Assembly: GCF_008035925.1 (NCBI RefSeq)
Contig: NZ_CP036264.1
Location: 9,479,766 to 9,543,765 of the forward strand
DNA: 64,000 bases
Origin: Stieleria maiorica
GTDB lineage: Bacteria; Planctomycetota; Planctomycetia; Pirellulales; Pirellulaceae
Reading direction: 5' to 3'
Below the pieces are notes generated by a model, which ran no database searches, was not told where the DNA came from, and saw nothing but the letters and a program-made list of their open reading frames with translations. Each line of letters begins with the position of its first letter. The first letter of the stretch is position 1. Below, in pieces: positions 17,001 through 25,719 of the stretch. Both the position numbers and the translations under genes were made by a program.

Positions 17001-19051
17001 AGTATCTGCGCGTCACGGAAATCCACTACAACCCCGTCATTGACGACACCGAGTTCATCGAATTGATGAACATCAGTTCCGGCAACGTCGCAACCACGCT
17101 GGATTTGTCAGGCATTTCGATCGTCGATGGACCCAGTTCTCCATTCGTTTTTGCACCGGGAACGATGCTCGGCGCGAACGAGCGTTTGCTTGTCGTCCAA
17201 GACACTGTCGCTTTCCGGGACGCCTATCCACAAGTTGACCCGGCTCTGATTGCAGGATCCTACTTTGGCAAACTTAGCAACGGAGGCGAACGCCTGAAGA
17301 TCATCGGTGCCGGATCGGAGACGATCCTCGATCTCGACTACGGGGATTCGGATCCCTGGCCGATCTCGCCGGACGGCGTGGGCGCGTCGCTGATTCTTGC
17401 CGATCCGATCGGAACTTCGATTGGGCGGCTTGATAAACCGTACAGCTATCGTGGAGAGATCCTTCCGGGCGGAACGCCCGGAGAAGGGTTTGGCCCGACG
17501 CGTGGAATCGTCATCAACGAATTATTGACGCACACCGACGCGCCGGAACTGGACGCGATCGAGCTTTACAATACGACTGCATCGGCGATCGATGTCAGCG
17601 GCTGGTACCTCAGCGACGACCGGGACGATCCATTGAAGTACTCCATTCCGGCCGGCACTTCGATTCCCGGCGGAGGCTATTTGGTCTTCGATGAATCCGA
17701 TTTCAATCCGACCCCACTGAATCCGCTTGCGCATCACTTCGCGCTCAGTGGTTCCCAAGGCGACGAAGTCTGGCTCACGATCGCTCATCCTGCGGGCAAT
17801 GCGGTCGCTGAGTTCGTCGACAACGTCACAGTCAGCGCCGCATTCAACTCTCAAACCTATGGGCGTCTTCCCAACGGGACGGGACGCCTGGCACCGTTGG
17901 AATCGGCCTCGCTTGGTGACCAGAATGGCGCGCATCGGATCGCTCCCATCGTGATCAGCGAAGTACATTACCATCCATCGGAGCCTTCACCGGCCGCGTT
18001 GGCGATCGATCCCTCGCTACAATCAAGTGACTTGGAGTTCATTGAACTGCATCATCACGCGGACACGCCCATTGACTTGACCAATTGGCGATTGCGTGGA
18101 GACGGCGACTTTGATTTCATTGCAGGGAACTCCATTGCGGCTGGAGGGACTCTGGTCGTTGTGTCGTTTGATCCACAGGCAAACCTAGATCGTGCCGAGG
18201 CGTTCCGCACTCACTTCGGGATTGATGCCTCCGTCGATTTGATCGGGCCGTTTAGCGGTTCCCTCGGCAACAGCTTTGGCCGAGTCGAATTGGAACAACC
18301 CGACGAAGCTCCGGTGGACGAGCCAACCGTTTTGCCGCGCGTCATGGTCGATGAAGTGTTCTACGATGACCTCACACCCTGGGCCGTCGAAGCGGACGGT
18401 GCCGGATCATCGCTTAACCGGGTATCGGAAAATGCCTATGCCGGCGACGCGGTGAATTGGGCGGCGGCGACGCCGTCGCCCGGATTCACGCGGTACCGGC
18501 CGGCGGTCACCAGAGTCGATGTCAATGGTGGCGAGGTCCAGCGAAGTGTTGTGACGTCATTAACGGTGCATTTTGATCGTCCGGTCGATTTGTCTTCCGA
18601 CTCGTTCGAACTGTTGCGTTTAGACGACCAACAGATCGTCAGCGGTTTGCAGTTGTCGCCGCTGTTGGTTGATGGACGATCGGTTGTGGACATCGGATTT
18701 TCCAGTGGTCCGTTGGTTGATTTACGCGGATCCGGGAATTCGCTGGCCAACGGGAACTATCGGCTACGCGTGATGGCTGACCAGACGATGGCTTCGGAAG
18801 GCGGCGCGCCCCTGAGTGCCGACCACGAATTTGGTGCGGACGCCACCGACCGACTTTTTCGCTTCTTCGGCGACACCGATGCCGACCGCGACGTTGACGG
18901 AATCGACTATGGTCGATTCGGCTTGACGTTTCTGTTGAATAAAAACGACGACGGTTTTAATCCTAGCCTGGATTACGACGGGGACGGTGATGTGGATGGA
19001 CAGGATTACGGCTGGTTTGGCCAGCGATTCTTGAAGACCCTGGAGATGTGA
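14084..19051 (+). CDS. Giant secreted LEPR-XLL protein with CotH kinase, lamin-tail and dockerin domains
   Basis: 1655 residues. The start is a GTG just after an in-frame stop and gives MYRPRKKRFRFEPLERRCLLAG, the LEPR-XLL N-terminal motif of large exported planctomycete proteins. Lamin-tail-like domains follow: one at about 23-130 (ILTEFMASN...DWIEIRN), then several between about 850 and 1420 (for example YLRVTEIHYNP...EFIELMN and VISEVHYHPSE). A CotH kinase domain spans about 475-840 (RVDSHGQSTRGSAFPKKSFD, GLFDIVEEGDTEYL, LPWDQDLSLG). The last 50 residues hold two dockerin type I calcium repeats (DTDADRDVDGIDY and DYDGDGDVDGQDY). The family suggests a cell-surface or extracellular protein that phosphorylates or binds surface proteins; CotH phosphorylates spore-coat proteins in Bacillus. 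No cohesin is visible in this window. Confidence 0.92.
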   Translation: MYRPRKKRFRFEPLERRCLLAGHPILTEFMASNTSGITDGFGQNSDWIEIRNDADTAVDLQGYHLTDDAADPNKWEFTAPTLLDPGDYLIVFASSRDLVDPTGNWHTNFSLARGGEYLALTAPDQSVLSEFGGSGVDYPPQVSNLSYGLVDGVLVSSTSVAHYLIPVDDSLGESWTANSFDADHFGFELGRAAIGYENNPGSGTSYANSILTDVPDGTTNVYQRIRFEIENASEINDLGLTLQFDDGFVAYLNGTPVASANSPDPIGFNTPATVNHPDSSALAGVDYDLSAHVDLLVNGPNTLAIHALNRPNSSDFLSVPYLHSDSITGAPGYLIQPTPGSSNSNGMELGPMISDVASSASPASPGVDIVITANVEDFTAAVEPSTVRLHYRVMYENESSVVMSDDGAGVDAVANDGIYSAQIPGTLLVSGEMIRWRITASDVFGVQTDEPRYLDALDSPRYFGTVVAEPSITTDLPVIQWFLENPSAASTNAGTRTSIFVDGEFYDNVRVDSHGQSTRGSAFPKKSFDFDANSANKFRLQPGMDRVSDFNLLTNYADQTKLRNTLMYDLSAQADYAHHFAFPVMIYRNGDFYGLFDIVEEGDTEYLDRIGLDSDNPLYKVNNRLDHAYNRVEKKSREYEDHSDFQAIVDGAQNLSGAAALDWTFDTLDITDIVNYLAIQNVAASNDFGHKNMYWYRDTSGTGLWSVLPWDQDLSLGHQWDASVSPPYFKNDLITGSNIYAGGNNVIQRLYADPVFREMYTRRIRTLSDQFYGAPGSPTSESYLAQQIVLLESLIAEEAIEDANLWGIQANFTHTPASAATQLLEEFIPLRRTYLDGHPDVPPPQVGNPPIEFDDLDYDADPISGLQTEEYIRLNNPNAVAVDLSGWRIEGGINHQFKGGTVIPSGGSLYVVKDVVAFQNRSSGPSAGQRLFIQGNYDGQLTYSGETITLFAGDGTVVDTLETPAGNPTDAQKYLRVTEIHYNPVIDDTEFIELMNISSGNVATTLDLSGISIVDGPSSPFVFAPGTMLGANERLLVVQDTVAFRDAYPQVDPALIAGSYFGKLSNGGERLKIIGAGSETILDLDYGDSDPWPISPDGVGASLILADPIGTSIGRLDKPYSYRGEILPGGTPGEGFGPTRGIVINELLTHTDAPELDAIELYNTTASAIDVSGWYLSDDRDDPLKYSIPAGTSIPGGGYLVFDESDFNPTPLNPLAHHFALSGSQGDEVWLTIAHPAGNAVAEFVDNVTVSAAFNSQTYGRLPNGTGRLAPLESASLGDQNGAHRIAPIVISEVHYHPSEPSPAALAIDPSLQSSDLEFIELHHHADTPIDLTNWRLRGDGDFDFIAGNSIAAGGTLVVVSFDPQANLDRAEAFRTHFGIDASVDLIGPFSGSLGNSFGRVELEQPDEAPVDEPTVLPRVMVDEVFYDDLTPWAVEADGAGSSLNRVSENAYAGDAVNWAAATPSPGFTRYRPAVTRVDVNGGEVQRSVVTSLTVHFDRPVDLSSDSFELLRLDDQQIVSGLQLSPLLVDGRSVVDIGFSSGPLVDLRGSGNSLANGNYRLRVMADQTMASEGGAPLSADHEFGADATDRLFRFFGDTDADRDVDGIDYGRFGLTFLLNKNDDGFNPSLDYDGDGDVDGQDYGWFGQRFLKTLEM

Positions 19052-19333
19052 TCCGTAAGCGTTCTATCTGCCCAGGATGGCCCTGCCGTCGGGAGAAGCT
19101 GCCCGCAGCCAGGCCGATTCCTGCATCGACAGGTCGTCGATGACGCGGACGATTCGAACCGAGCGGTTCGACGTGATCATGATCAAATCGCAAAGCGGCG
19201 GGCACATCGTTGTCCGCGGGTCATTCGGGTCCATCGGGCCGGAGCAATTCCCCGCCCCCCGCGAGCTAGCCGTTTGTCTATCATCATACCTATCAATTGG
19301 CAGTTCATTGGGATGTTTACAAACAGGGGCGAC

Positions 19334-21781
19334 ATGTTTCGACCAACTGCGAATTCTGCCGCTTTCGTTTTACTGATTTCAAGTGCTGTTGCCTCGGTCG
19401 CCGAGGCACAATTGCCTCGCGAGGCATTAGGCAAGCTCAAATCCGCGACGGTGTATATCGAGACGGATGACGGTGAATCGATCGCCAGTGGCAGCGGCTT
19501 CGTCGTAAGCCGCCGAGAAAATCGAGCCCTGGTTGCGACTAACTATCATGTCGTCAAGCCGACGCTTCGCCGTCCGGATCGTTCGAAGATCCATGTCTTT
19601 CTCAATAGCGGGATGCCAGAACAATTTCGCCTTGAAGCGAAATTATTTTCGGCTGACTACGGGGATGACCTCGCACTGCTCGAAGTCGTGAGCGACCGTT
19701 TGCCGGATCCGATCGTTGCCCGGACGGGAACACGAATGGAGGAAACGCAGCGCGTTTTCATCGCCGGATTTCCTTTTGGGGAATTGCTGGGAGTCGATGG
19801 GCAAAAGCCGTCGATCACGATTACCGCCGGCAGCGTCAGCAGCGTACGCTTGGGGCGGTTCGGTGAGACCGCTGTGATTCAGCTATCCGGTGGTATCGAT
19901 CCCGGCAATAGCGGCGGTCCGATTATCGACTCCGAAGGAAATCTGGTCGCGGTCTCGGTTGCGAAAATTGATCGTTCCTCCATCGGCTTTGGTATTCCGT
20001 ATTGGAAGCTCGCTGAATTGCAGCAGCCGTATCCGCGTAATCCGCGAGTTACCTATGCGTCCGAAAATGGCACGCTCGCGTGTAAAGCTCAGTTGAACTT
20101 GCCCGAAGGGATGGAAGTGCGCGAAGCGATGCGCAGCAACCATCTGCTCGCCTTCCGGCAAGCGTCTGATGAACCTTTGCCAAAGCTGCTGCAGGGCAGC
20201 ACGTGGCTGCCGCTGCCGCAACACAACGAGCCGCAGCGGTGTCAGCAGGGCGGACCGTCTTCTCGCGCACCCTGGGCAGATGTGACGGCAAGAATGCCCT
20301 TGTCAGGAATCCCGGGCCGCGGTGATCTGCTGGTGATGCAATGGCAGAGTACCGATCCCAGTGGACAGCTCCACTTCGGCCGACCGTTCACAATCACCGA
20401 GCAGGAACTTACCAATCCTGTTCCGTCGTCCCCTGTCGAACAGACAGCAAGCCGCTCCGGCGACCCGCGTTCTGCGGGCGGCGCCTCTGGTTCCATGATC
20501 GATCAACTCGCCGGACAATCGATTCCGACCGTGGGCCAAAAACCGTTTGCCCTGAACGCGTTGATTCGCCGTGTGATGCGGGCGGGCGAAAACCGTTATC
20601 TGGTTGTCTTCACCGCCGACGGCAAGCTTCGCTGTATCGACTTGCAGAGTGAGCAAATCGTCGCCGAACGGGATGCATCGAAAGTTGACGAACTCGCCTC
20701 TGGAGAAGACGAGATCATCGGCTTCAATCGGACGGAGCGAAGTCTTACCCGATTTTCCCTTCCGGACCTCGAGATCGTCGCAACGCGGCCTCTGGAGGAC
20801 GAGGCGGTGGTGCGCTACGCGCGTCGCGGCAGCAAGTCATCCGGATCCATCGTGGCAATCATTCAGCGATCTGGTTCTCAAAAACTCGCCTGCGTCCAAA
20901 TCAATCCTCGTAGCGGTCGAATCAATCGCTTCGACATTGACGGTGAACGACGCATCCGTGGTCAGGCGCCGAAGTCTTTGTTCGATGAGATGCCGATGAC
21001 CGATGGCTTTCGCGTACGGAGCAATGACGACGGCACGTTGATCACGATGTGGATCAGCGGCAATTCGAAGGTCGGTGCGCATCTGCTTTCGAAGTCCCGT
21101 TCGCGTTGGAAGTACACGCGGCTTCCCAAACTTGCGGGATACGCCGTACCGAGTGCCACCGGAAGCCTGCTTTGTACTTCGGAGGCGGTCCTCGCGGCTG
21201 ATCTGACCGAGCTACATCAGGCGCCGATCAGTCTTCCAACGACCAACGAAGATTATTTCATGACGGTCGGGGAAATCGTCAAGGCATCAAGCCAAAACCC
21301 GCCGCTGTTCACCTGGCAGATTGCTTCTTGTTCCGAAGCAACGATCCATCGAACCGTCGTGCTCGATGGTGACCTGTCCGATCCGAGTGTTTCCCGGGAC
21401 GATCCTGCGGTCGTTCCGCTCGATGAACGCTTCCAATGCTTGCCGGAGTGGAATCGGCTGGTGGTCGTACCGCCAGGTCCAAGCACCCAATTACGTCTGA
21501 TCGAACTTGGCGATGCCCTGCCGAATGTACGACTCGCCTCAACTGAAGAAAATGCTGATTCACCGGCCGCTGAGCCTGTTGAGGAGGCTCAGCAGTTCAG
21601 AACCTGGACCGCAAAGGAAGGCGGCTATCGGGTTCAAGCAAAAGCCTTGGCGGTGGCGCAGGGTTACGTCAAACTCGAAACCGCCAACGGACGTGAGGTC
21701 GTCGTGCAGATCGAGAAATTGTCCACTTCCGATCAGCAGCATCTCGACCAATACCGTGCGGTTCTGGAGGTCAAGGACTGA
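19334..21781 (+). CDS. Secreted trypsin-like serine protease with C-terminal SHD1 domain
   Basis: 815 residues from ATG 19334, chosen over an upstream in-frame ATG at 19274 because it begins directly at a signal peptide (cleavage near VAEA-QLP). The trypsin-like domain (DegP/HtrA type) covers about 25-235 with an intact triad: His72 in NYHVV, Asp112 in YGDDLALL and Ser193 in DPGNSGGP. There is no PDZ domain. The middle 450 residues contain repeated beta-strand patterns (for example YLVVFTADGKLRCIDLQSEQ) resembling a propeller that reads a stored value. The last 60 residues (FRTWTAKEGGYRVQAKAL...VVVQIEKLSTSDQQHLD) match the SHD1 domain common in planctomycete secreted proteins. The combination suggests a regulated envelope protease. 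It converges with a second protease-fold gene. Confidence 0.88.
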   Translation: MFRPTANSAAFVLLISSAVASVAEAQLPREALGKLKSATVYIETDDGESIASGSGFVVSRRENRALVATNYHVVKPTLRRPDRSKIHVFLNSGMPEQFRLEAKLFSADYGDDLALLEVVSDRLPDPIVARTGTRMEETQRVFIAGFPFGELLGVDGQKPSITITAGSVSSVRLGRFGETAVIQLSGGIDPGNSGGPIIDSEGNLVAVSVAKIDRSSIGFGIPYWKLAELQQPYPRNPRVTYASENGTLACKAQLNLPEGMEVREAMRSNHLLAFRQASDEPLPKLLQGSTWLPLPQHNEPQRCQQGGPSSRAPWADVTARMPLSGIPGRGDLLVMQWQSTDPSGQLHFGRPFTITEQELTNPVPSSPVEQTASRSGDPRSAGGASGSMIDQLAGQSIPTVGQKPFALNALIRRVMRAGENRYLVVFTADGKLRCIDLQSEQIVAERDASKVDELASGEDEIIGFNRTERSLTRFSLPDLEIVATRPLEDEAVVRYARRGSKSSGSIVAIIQRSGSQKLACVQINPRSGRINRFDIDGERRIRGQAPKSLFDEMPMTDGFRVRSNDDGTLITMWISGNSKVGAHLLSKSRSRWKYTRLPKLAGYAVPSATGSLLCTSEAVLAADLTELHQAPISLPTTNEDYFMTVGEIVKASSQNPPLFTWQIASCSEATIHRTVVLDGDLSDPSVSRDDPAVVPLDERFQCLPEWNRLVVVPPGPSTQLRLIELGDALPNVRLASTEENADSPAAEPVEEAQQFRTWTAKEGGYRVQAKALAVAQGYVKLETANGREVVVQIEKLSTSDQQHLDQYRAVLEVKD

Positions 21782-21898
21782 CACGAGCAAGGCCCGCCTG
21801 GCTTCGAAAGCCGAGCCGCACTACGACCTCTGTGTTTTAGACAGCAGTTCGCCGGACTGCACATTCCGCTTCCCGATGAACCAACACGGGTGTGAAGA

Positions 21899-24265
21899 TC
21901 AGTTGTCGGTCGCTTCAGCCATGAGCTTCATTGCCACTCGGTCAACGATTTGACTTGGTAAAACGGACGTGGGGCCACGTTGAATTTTGTTGCGGCCACG
22001 ACTGGCAATCGCGACGCCAAGAATTCGGCCCTGAGTGTCAATGACAGGGCATCCGACCTGTCGTTTTTGAATCGCAATGTCGGTATCAAAGACAGCCGCG
22101 AAACCAGATCGCCTGGGCGTGTCGTGCTCTCCCATCATCCAACTGATCCCGCCCGGGGCAGGCGGCAGGGATGTTCGAACCTTCATCGCTTTGTCGTGGC
22201 GTCGCAGGGTGACCGAGACCAAATCGCCGGTGAGATAGCCGTCCAATCTGCTCCGCAAGACTTCTGCCAAAATGGGAACACTCGGCGTCGAATGTCCATT
22301 GATCGAGGTGATGATGTCATCTCGCCGGAGTTTCAGGCCGTTCGAATTCAGCCCACGGGAAAGTGCGGGGCCTGCGGTTGAATCTTGTGCGGCTTCTCCT
22401 TTCCAACGCGGTTCCGGTGGAATCGCCCGTGTTTCGACCGACACGATTCCTGGATGCAGGGATTCGCCCGGAGCAACTGCACACAGAACTTGTCCGATCG
22501 TGGGCGGTTTCTCTGGATGAAACTCGGCCGCATCCAAACCGCTGGCGTCGATGTTCAAAATCGCCAGGTCATGTTCGCTGGACTCGGCTCGTTTTTCGCC
22601 GCTGACGACGGTCTGGTCGGGCAAACGACAGGTCACGTTGCCGCTTAGAACGCTCGCCTTGGTAAGAACGAGTCCGTCAGCGCCGACGATGATTCCGATG
22701 GCGGCCGGCTCAGAATCGACCAGTATTTCCACGAGCGACTTGCTCACGCCCTCACCCGCAGCGACAAAACGTTTTTTCAGCGGGGGCTGCACGCCGATCG
22801 CGGTGTCAATCGATTCGGTTTGTTTCAGCTTATCCCATTGCAATTTGACGACTTCTGAACGGTGGTGGGTTTCTCCCATAAAGACGCCCACGTACCTTCC
22901 ACGTCGGTCGAATGCGCCGCCTCCCGACATCCCGCCATGAAAACGAATGTACTCGGTGTCGAAGTAATGGGCCCACAGCAGGTATACACGATGCCTGACC
23001 CTTGCCGGATAGACTCTCGGTGTTCGTGTGAGCGAAAACTCCCTGTTTTCGATGGCGGGATACCCGGCAAGGACGACCGGGTCTCCTGGTTTCAGGGTCG
23101 ATGAATCACCGATCTCCGCGCATGGCCATGGACCGGGTGATGTTATCTTGGCAAGAGCAACGTCCGCGATCGGATTTGTTCCGAGAGCGACGGCGTCTGC
23201 GTCACGACCATCGGAAAAGCGAACCGTCAGTCGCTCCCCCGGCAGGTGTTCGGTGTGGGCGCAGGTCGCGATGAATCCGTCTTTGGAAACGACGACGCCG
23301 CTCCAGCGATCGTAATGTTCCCCGTCAAAGGAAAGCCGATCCTTCGACACCAATCGCACGATTGACTGTTTCGCGATTTGCTCAGCTTGTCGCAATTGCG
23401 AAACGTCCGTCGTTGCGGGCGGCTTCGGATCAACCAGTGCCGTCTCCCCCTTCCTTAGCGAAAGCATCTCGGGGTGGGCACCAGCCCCAACGCGGTAGAA
23501 CGATTCCTGGCTGGGTGGATAACGCACCCAGTCCAGATTCTTTCCTGCAAAAAAGTCCACGCGATTTGCGGTGAATTGATCGACGGCGGTTACATAGCTT
23601 TGGTCGCCCGCAAAACATGTGTAAACGCCGAGCAATCGGCCATCCATCCCAACGACGGCCGAGGCGTCAAAGAGCTCGGGAAAGCATGTCGTGGTCAGCC
23701 AGCAAGCTGGCATCGTTCGATCCACGAAACCGTACCTTGCCGCCGGCGATACATCGAATCGTGTGTCGCCGCGTGTCGGAATGCCCATCACCAGACACGG
23801 AGAGCCCGCCTTCAAGTCTTTCGTGGAGCCAAGTTCGATCGCGGGCCACGGTCCCGTTTCCTTGATCTTCACAACGCACAGCCTCCATTCGAGAGACCAG
23901 CCCGCGCGACTGGCAGTGACAGTCCTACCATCGCTTAAGTGGATTTTCACCTCATTCGATTCAAGGCCATTGACCATGGCAAAGCCATTTCCCACCAAGA
24001 CGTGTCCGTCTGGAGATACAATGACTCCCGTTGAAACCATCGGTCCGTCGGTTGAGTCGGTCTTTTCAACCCGCACGATCGAGTTTTTGACGGTGTCGTA
24101 AAGCCGCGGCAATTCAGGCAAGAATGATTCCACGGCGGCCAAGACTGGACCACCTTCCCCGCCCACAACAGCCGCGGGAGGCACTGCGGTCGAAGGCACT
24201 GCGGACGAAACGAGGAGAACCAGCAAAACGCAGGTGCGGCGAAAGCGCAAGCGAGTGAGTTCCAT
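21899..24265 (-). CDS. Secreted triple trypsin-fold protein with PDZ, two modules catalytically dead
   Basis: 788 residues from ATG 24265, which gives a signal peptide; an in-frame start at 24310 adds 15 residues. Three HtrA-like modules occur in order. Module 1 (about 40-215) lacks all three catalytic residues: VLVGNGFAMVN where the His loop should be and FDASAVVGMDGRLLG at the serine loop. Module 2 (about 295-470) is intact: His337 in TCAHTEH, Asp368 in IADVALAKI, Ser447 in GGMSGGGAFD. Module 3 (about 510-760) keeps the Asp (HDLAILNI) but has KASVLS for the His loop and QVGCPVID for the serine loop. A PDZ-like segment (about 625-700, LKLRRDDIITSINGHS) interrupts module 3. I infer one active site with two scaffold or substrate-binding modules. 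Confidence 0.87.
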   Translation of the reverse strand: MELTRLRFRRTCVLLVLLVSSAVPSTAVPPAAVVGGEGGPVLAAVESFLPELPRLYDTVKNSIVRVEKTDSTDGPMVSTGVIVSPDGHVLVGNGFAMVNGLESNEVKIHLSDGRTVTASRAGWSLEWRLCVVKIKETGPWPAIELGSTKDLKAGSPCLVMGIPTRGDTRFDVSPAARYGFVDRTMPACWLTTTCFPELFDASAVVGMDGRLLGVYTCFAGDQSYVTAVDQFTANRVDFFAGKNLDWVRYPPSQESFYRVGAGAHPEMLSLRKGETALVDPKPPATTDVSQLRQAEQIAKQSIVRLVSKDRLSFDGEHYDRWSGVVVSKDGFIATCAHTEHLPGERLTVRFSDGRDADAVALGTNPIADVALAKITSPGPWPCAEIGDSSTLKPGDPVVLAGYPAIENREFSLTRTPRVYPARVRHRVYLLWAHYFDTEYIRFHGGMSGGGAFDRRGRYVGVFMGETHHRSEVVKLQWDKLKQTESIDTAIGVQPPLKKRFVAAGEGVSKSLVEILVDSEPAAIGIIVGADGLVLTKASVLSGNVTCRLPDQTVVSGEKRAESSEHDLAILNIDASGLDAAEFHPEKPPTIGQVLCAVAPGESLHPGIVSVETRAIPPEPRWKGEAAQDSTAGPALSRGLNSNGLKLRRDDIITSINGHSTPSVPILAEVLRSRLDGYLTGDLVSVTLRRHDKAMKVRTSLPPAPGGISWMMGEHDTPRRSGFAAVFDTDIAIQKRQVGCPVIDTQGRILGVAIASRGRNKIQRGPTSVLPSQIVDRVAMKLMAEATDN

Positions 24266-24491
24266 GCAATCGCTCCTTGGAAGATCGCTATTGCGGAAAA
24301 CGAAGGGCATGCAGCAGTATGAACGCCGTCAATTCATCGCTGATCGAGGGCTGATGCATCTCAAGCCAGCTCGCCCGCGGCCGCCGCACGCGAAATGTAC
24401 GCTGACAACGACCTTTACATGTTGATGCGCTTGTTGGACCGAATTGTCTCTTATTTTCGCTGCTTCGTCTCTGCGCATGGGATTCTCCATC

Positions 24492-24624
24492 GTAGTGGAC
24501 GACGCGAGGAGTCCAGCTCTTGGTCTTAGCATCGGAAACGACACGAGGAGCCTAGCGCAAGAATGCTGGCGCACGAAATTCACGGATTTTCCGCGGTGAA
24601 TGGACTCGTCGCCTCGTCCACTAC
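24492..24624. repeat. Palindromic repeat, family R1 (copy 3, long version with an 87-base centre)
   Basis: The arms GTAGTGGACGACGCGAGG (24492-24514) and GGACTCGTCGCCTCGTCCAC (24602-24624) are the same as in other R1 copies, but they are separated by 87 bases instead of about 10. The centre contains a further partial arm-like segment, CGACACGAGGAGCCTAG, so two copies may have fused. Confidence 0.75.
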
Positions 24625-24638
24625 ACGACCCTGTGCGG

Positions 24639-24980
24639 CTACGTCGGTTCGGGAAGTACCTTGCCCGTTCGTGCATCGACGCGGTGGAGGCGCGTTTTTT
24701 CGCCGCTCGTGCCGCTGGCGGTTTTCAGCGAGACCAACCAATAGGGATCATCGGGCACATTGGCCGCCACCATGGCGCGACGGATCTCCGGATCGTTGAC
24801 GCCGGTTTCGCTATAGAGCTGGGCGTGGAATTCCTGTTCCCGACGGATTCTTTCGCGGTCGAACAGGACCGCAGAGCACTTCGTCCCCGGCTGAATATCG
24901 CCGAAATGTTCGATGACGATCATGATCGCCGCTTTTTGGTCAATCTCTCGCACGACGACTCCACTCTTTCGATGACTCAC
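24639..24980 (-). CDS. Hypothetical protein
   Basis: 113 residues with no family I recognise. The middle and C-terminal parts look like a real soluble protein: DIQPGTKCSAVLFDRERIRR, then YSETGVNDPEIRRAMVAAN and a basic end, TRLHRVDARTGKVLPEPT. The last motif recalls a PepSY-type or beta-hairpin ending but is too short to call. The start is a GTG with no obvious ribosome-binding site, so the N-terminus is uncertain. It ends just before repeat R1 copy 3. Confidence 0.5.
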   Translation of the reverse strand: MSHRKSGVVVREIDQKAAIMIVIEHFGDIQPGTKCSAVLFDRERIRREQEFHAQLYSETGVNDPEIRRAMVAANVPDDPYWLVSLKTASGTSGEKTRLHRVDARTGKVLPEPT

Positions 24981-25719
24981 AGCAATTCCATTGTCGTCAT
25001 ACCGAGCTCAAACGCAACCGAACCAGCAGGGGCGTTGAGTCCGCCACGAGTCCGCTTCGGGGAACGGCAGCTCGCCGTTTCCTGCGCGTCGCCCCGGCCG
25101 GTGATACCTGCAATCACGGCGGCCAACGCATGCGGGAACTGGGGCGACCGGCTGTTAAGGACTGACTTGCGATCGCACGGAATCGTCACCAAGCGTCGGC
25201 AGCAACTTCGTCGCCGGATTGACGATCCATGAGGAATTGCGAATTCGTGCGGAGGAATTTTACATTCCGACGGCGCTCGACAAGCAGCAAGGTCGTGCGT
25301 GTATTCATCAGCCTGGCTTGCCTGCGAGCGATGCGCGGATCTTGTTACTTCCCGATCCCGATTTGAACGGCCGAGACAGCTTGATAGCAGACATGATCTG
25401 GACTCGGACTCTTGCGTAAGCCCCCGTCCGCAGAGGCAGGGGGTACGCCTCGCCTCTGCCGCAATGTACACTGTGTAGCGATTGAGAAATTTCACGTTCC
25501 AGGACGACGGCCCCACGATGGTGTTCCAGGCCGAGCCGCTCGGCCCAAAATGGCCCAAGCATGCCCCAGACTGATTAGGGTTGGTGTTCAGTGCAAATCC
25601 CCAGGCTCGCATCGGGTTGAGCGCATGACAGAGCGAACCGCAGAACCGAACCCCTGAGCGACTCAACACCCCCACCTGACGCTTTTTTGTTTTCTTCGCA
25701 TCCACCAAAGAGGATAACC
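24981..25719. other. 739-base stretch without a recognisable gene
   Basis: No reading frame on either strand is convincing. A plus-strand fragment at 25219-25419 (EEFYIPTALDKQQGRACIHQ) and a minus-strand fragment ending near 25562 have protein-like composition but no start, stop or family support and may be decayed genes. A hairpin of arms GCAGAGGC and GCCTCTGC lies at 25430-25459. The last 30 bases are T-rich and precede the ribosome-binding site AAAGAGG of the next gene. Confidence 0.45.

Noticed and set aside
24600..25232. Open frame of 210 codons on the plus strand
   Set aside because: Shadow of the minus-strand hypothetical gene at 24639-24980 and of repeat R1; composition is arginine-rich with no family pattern.
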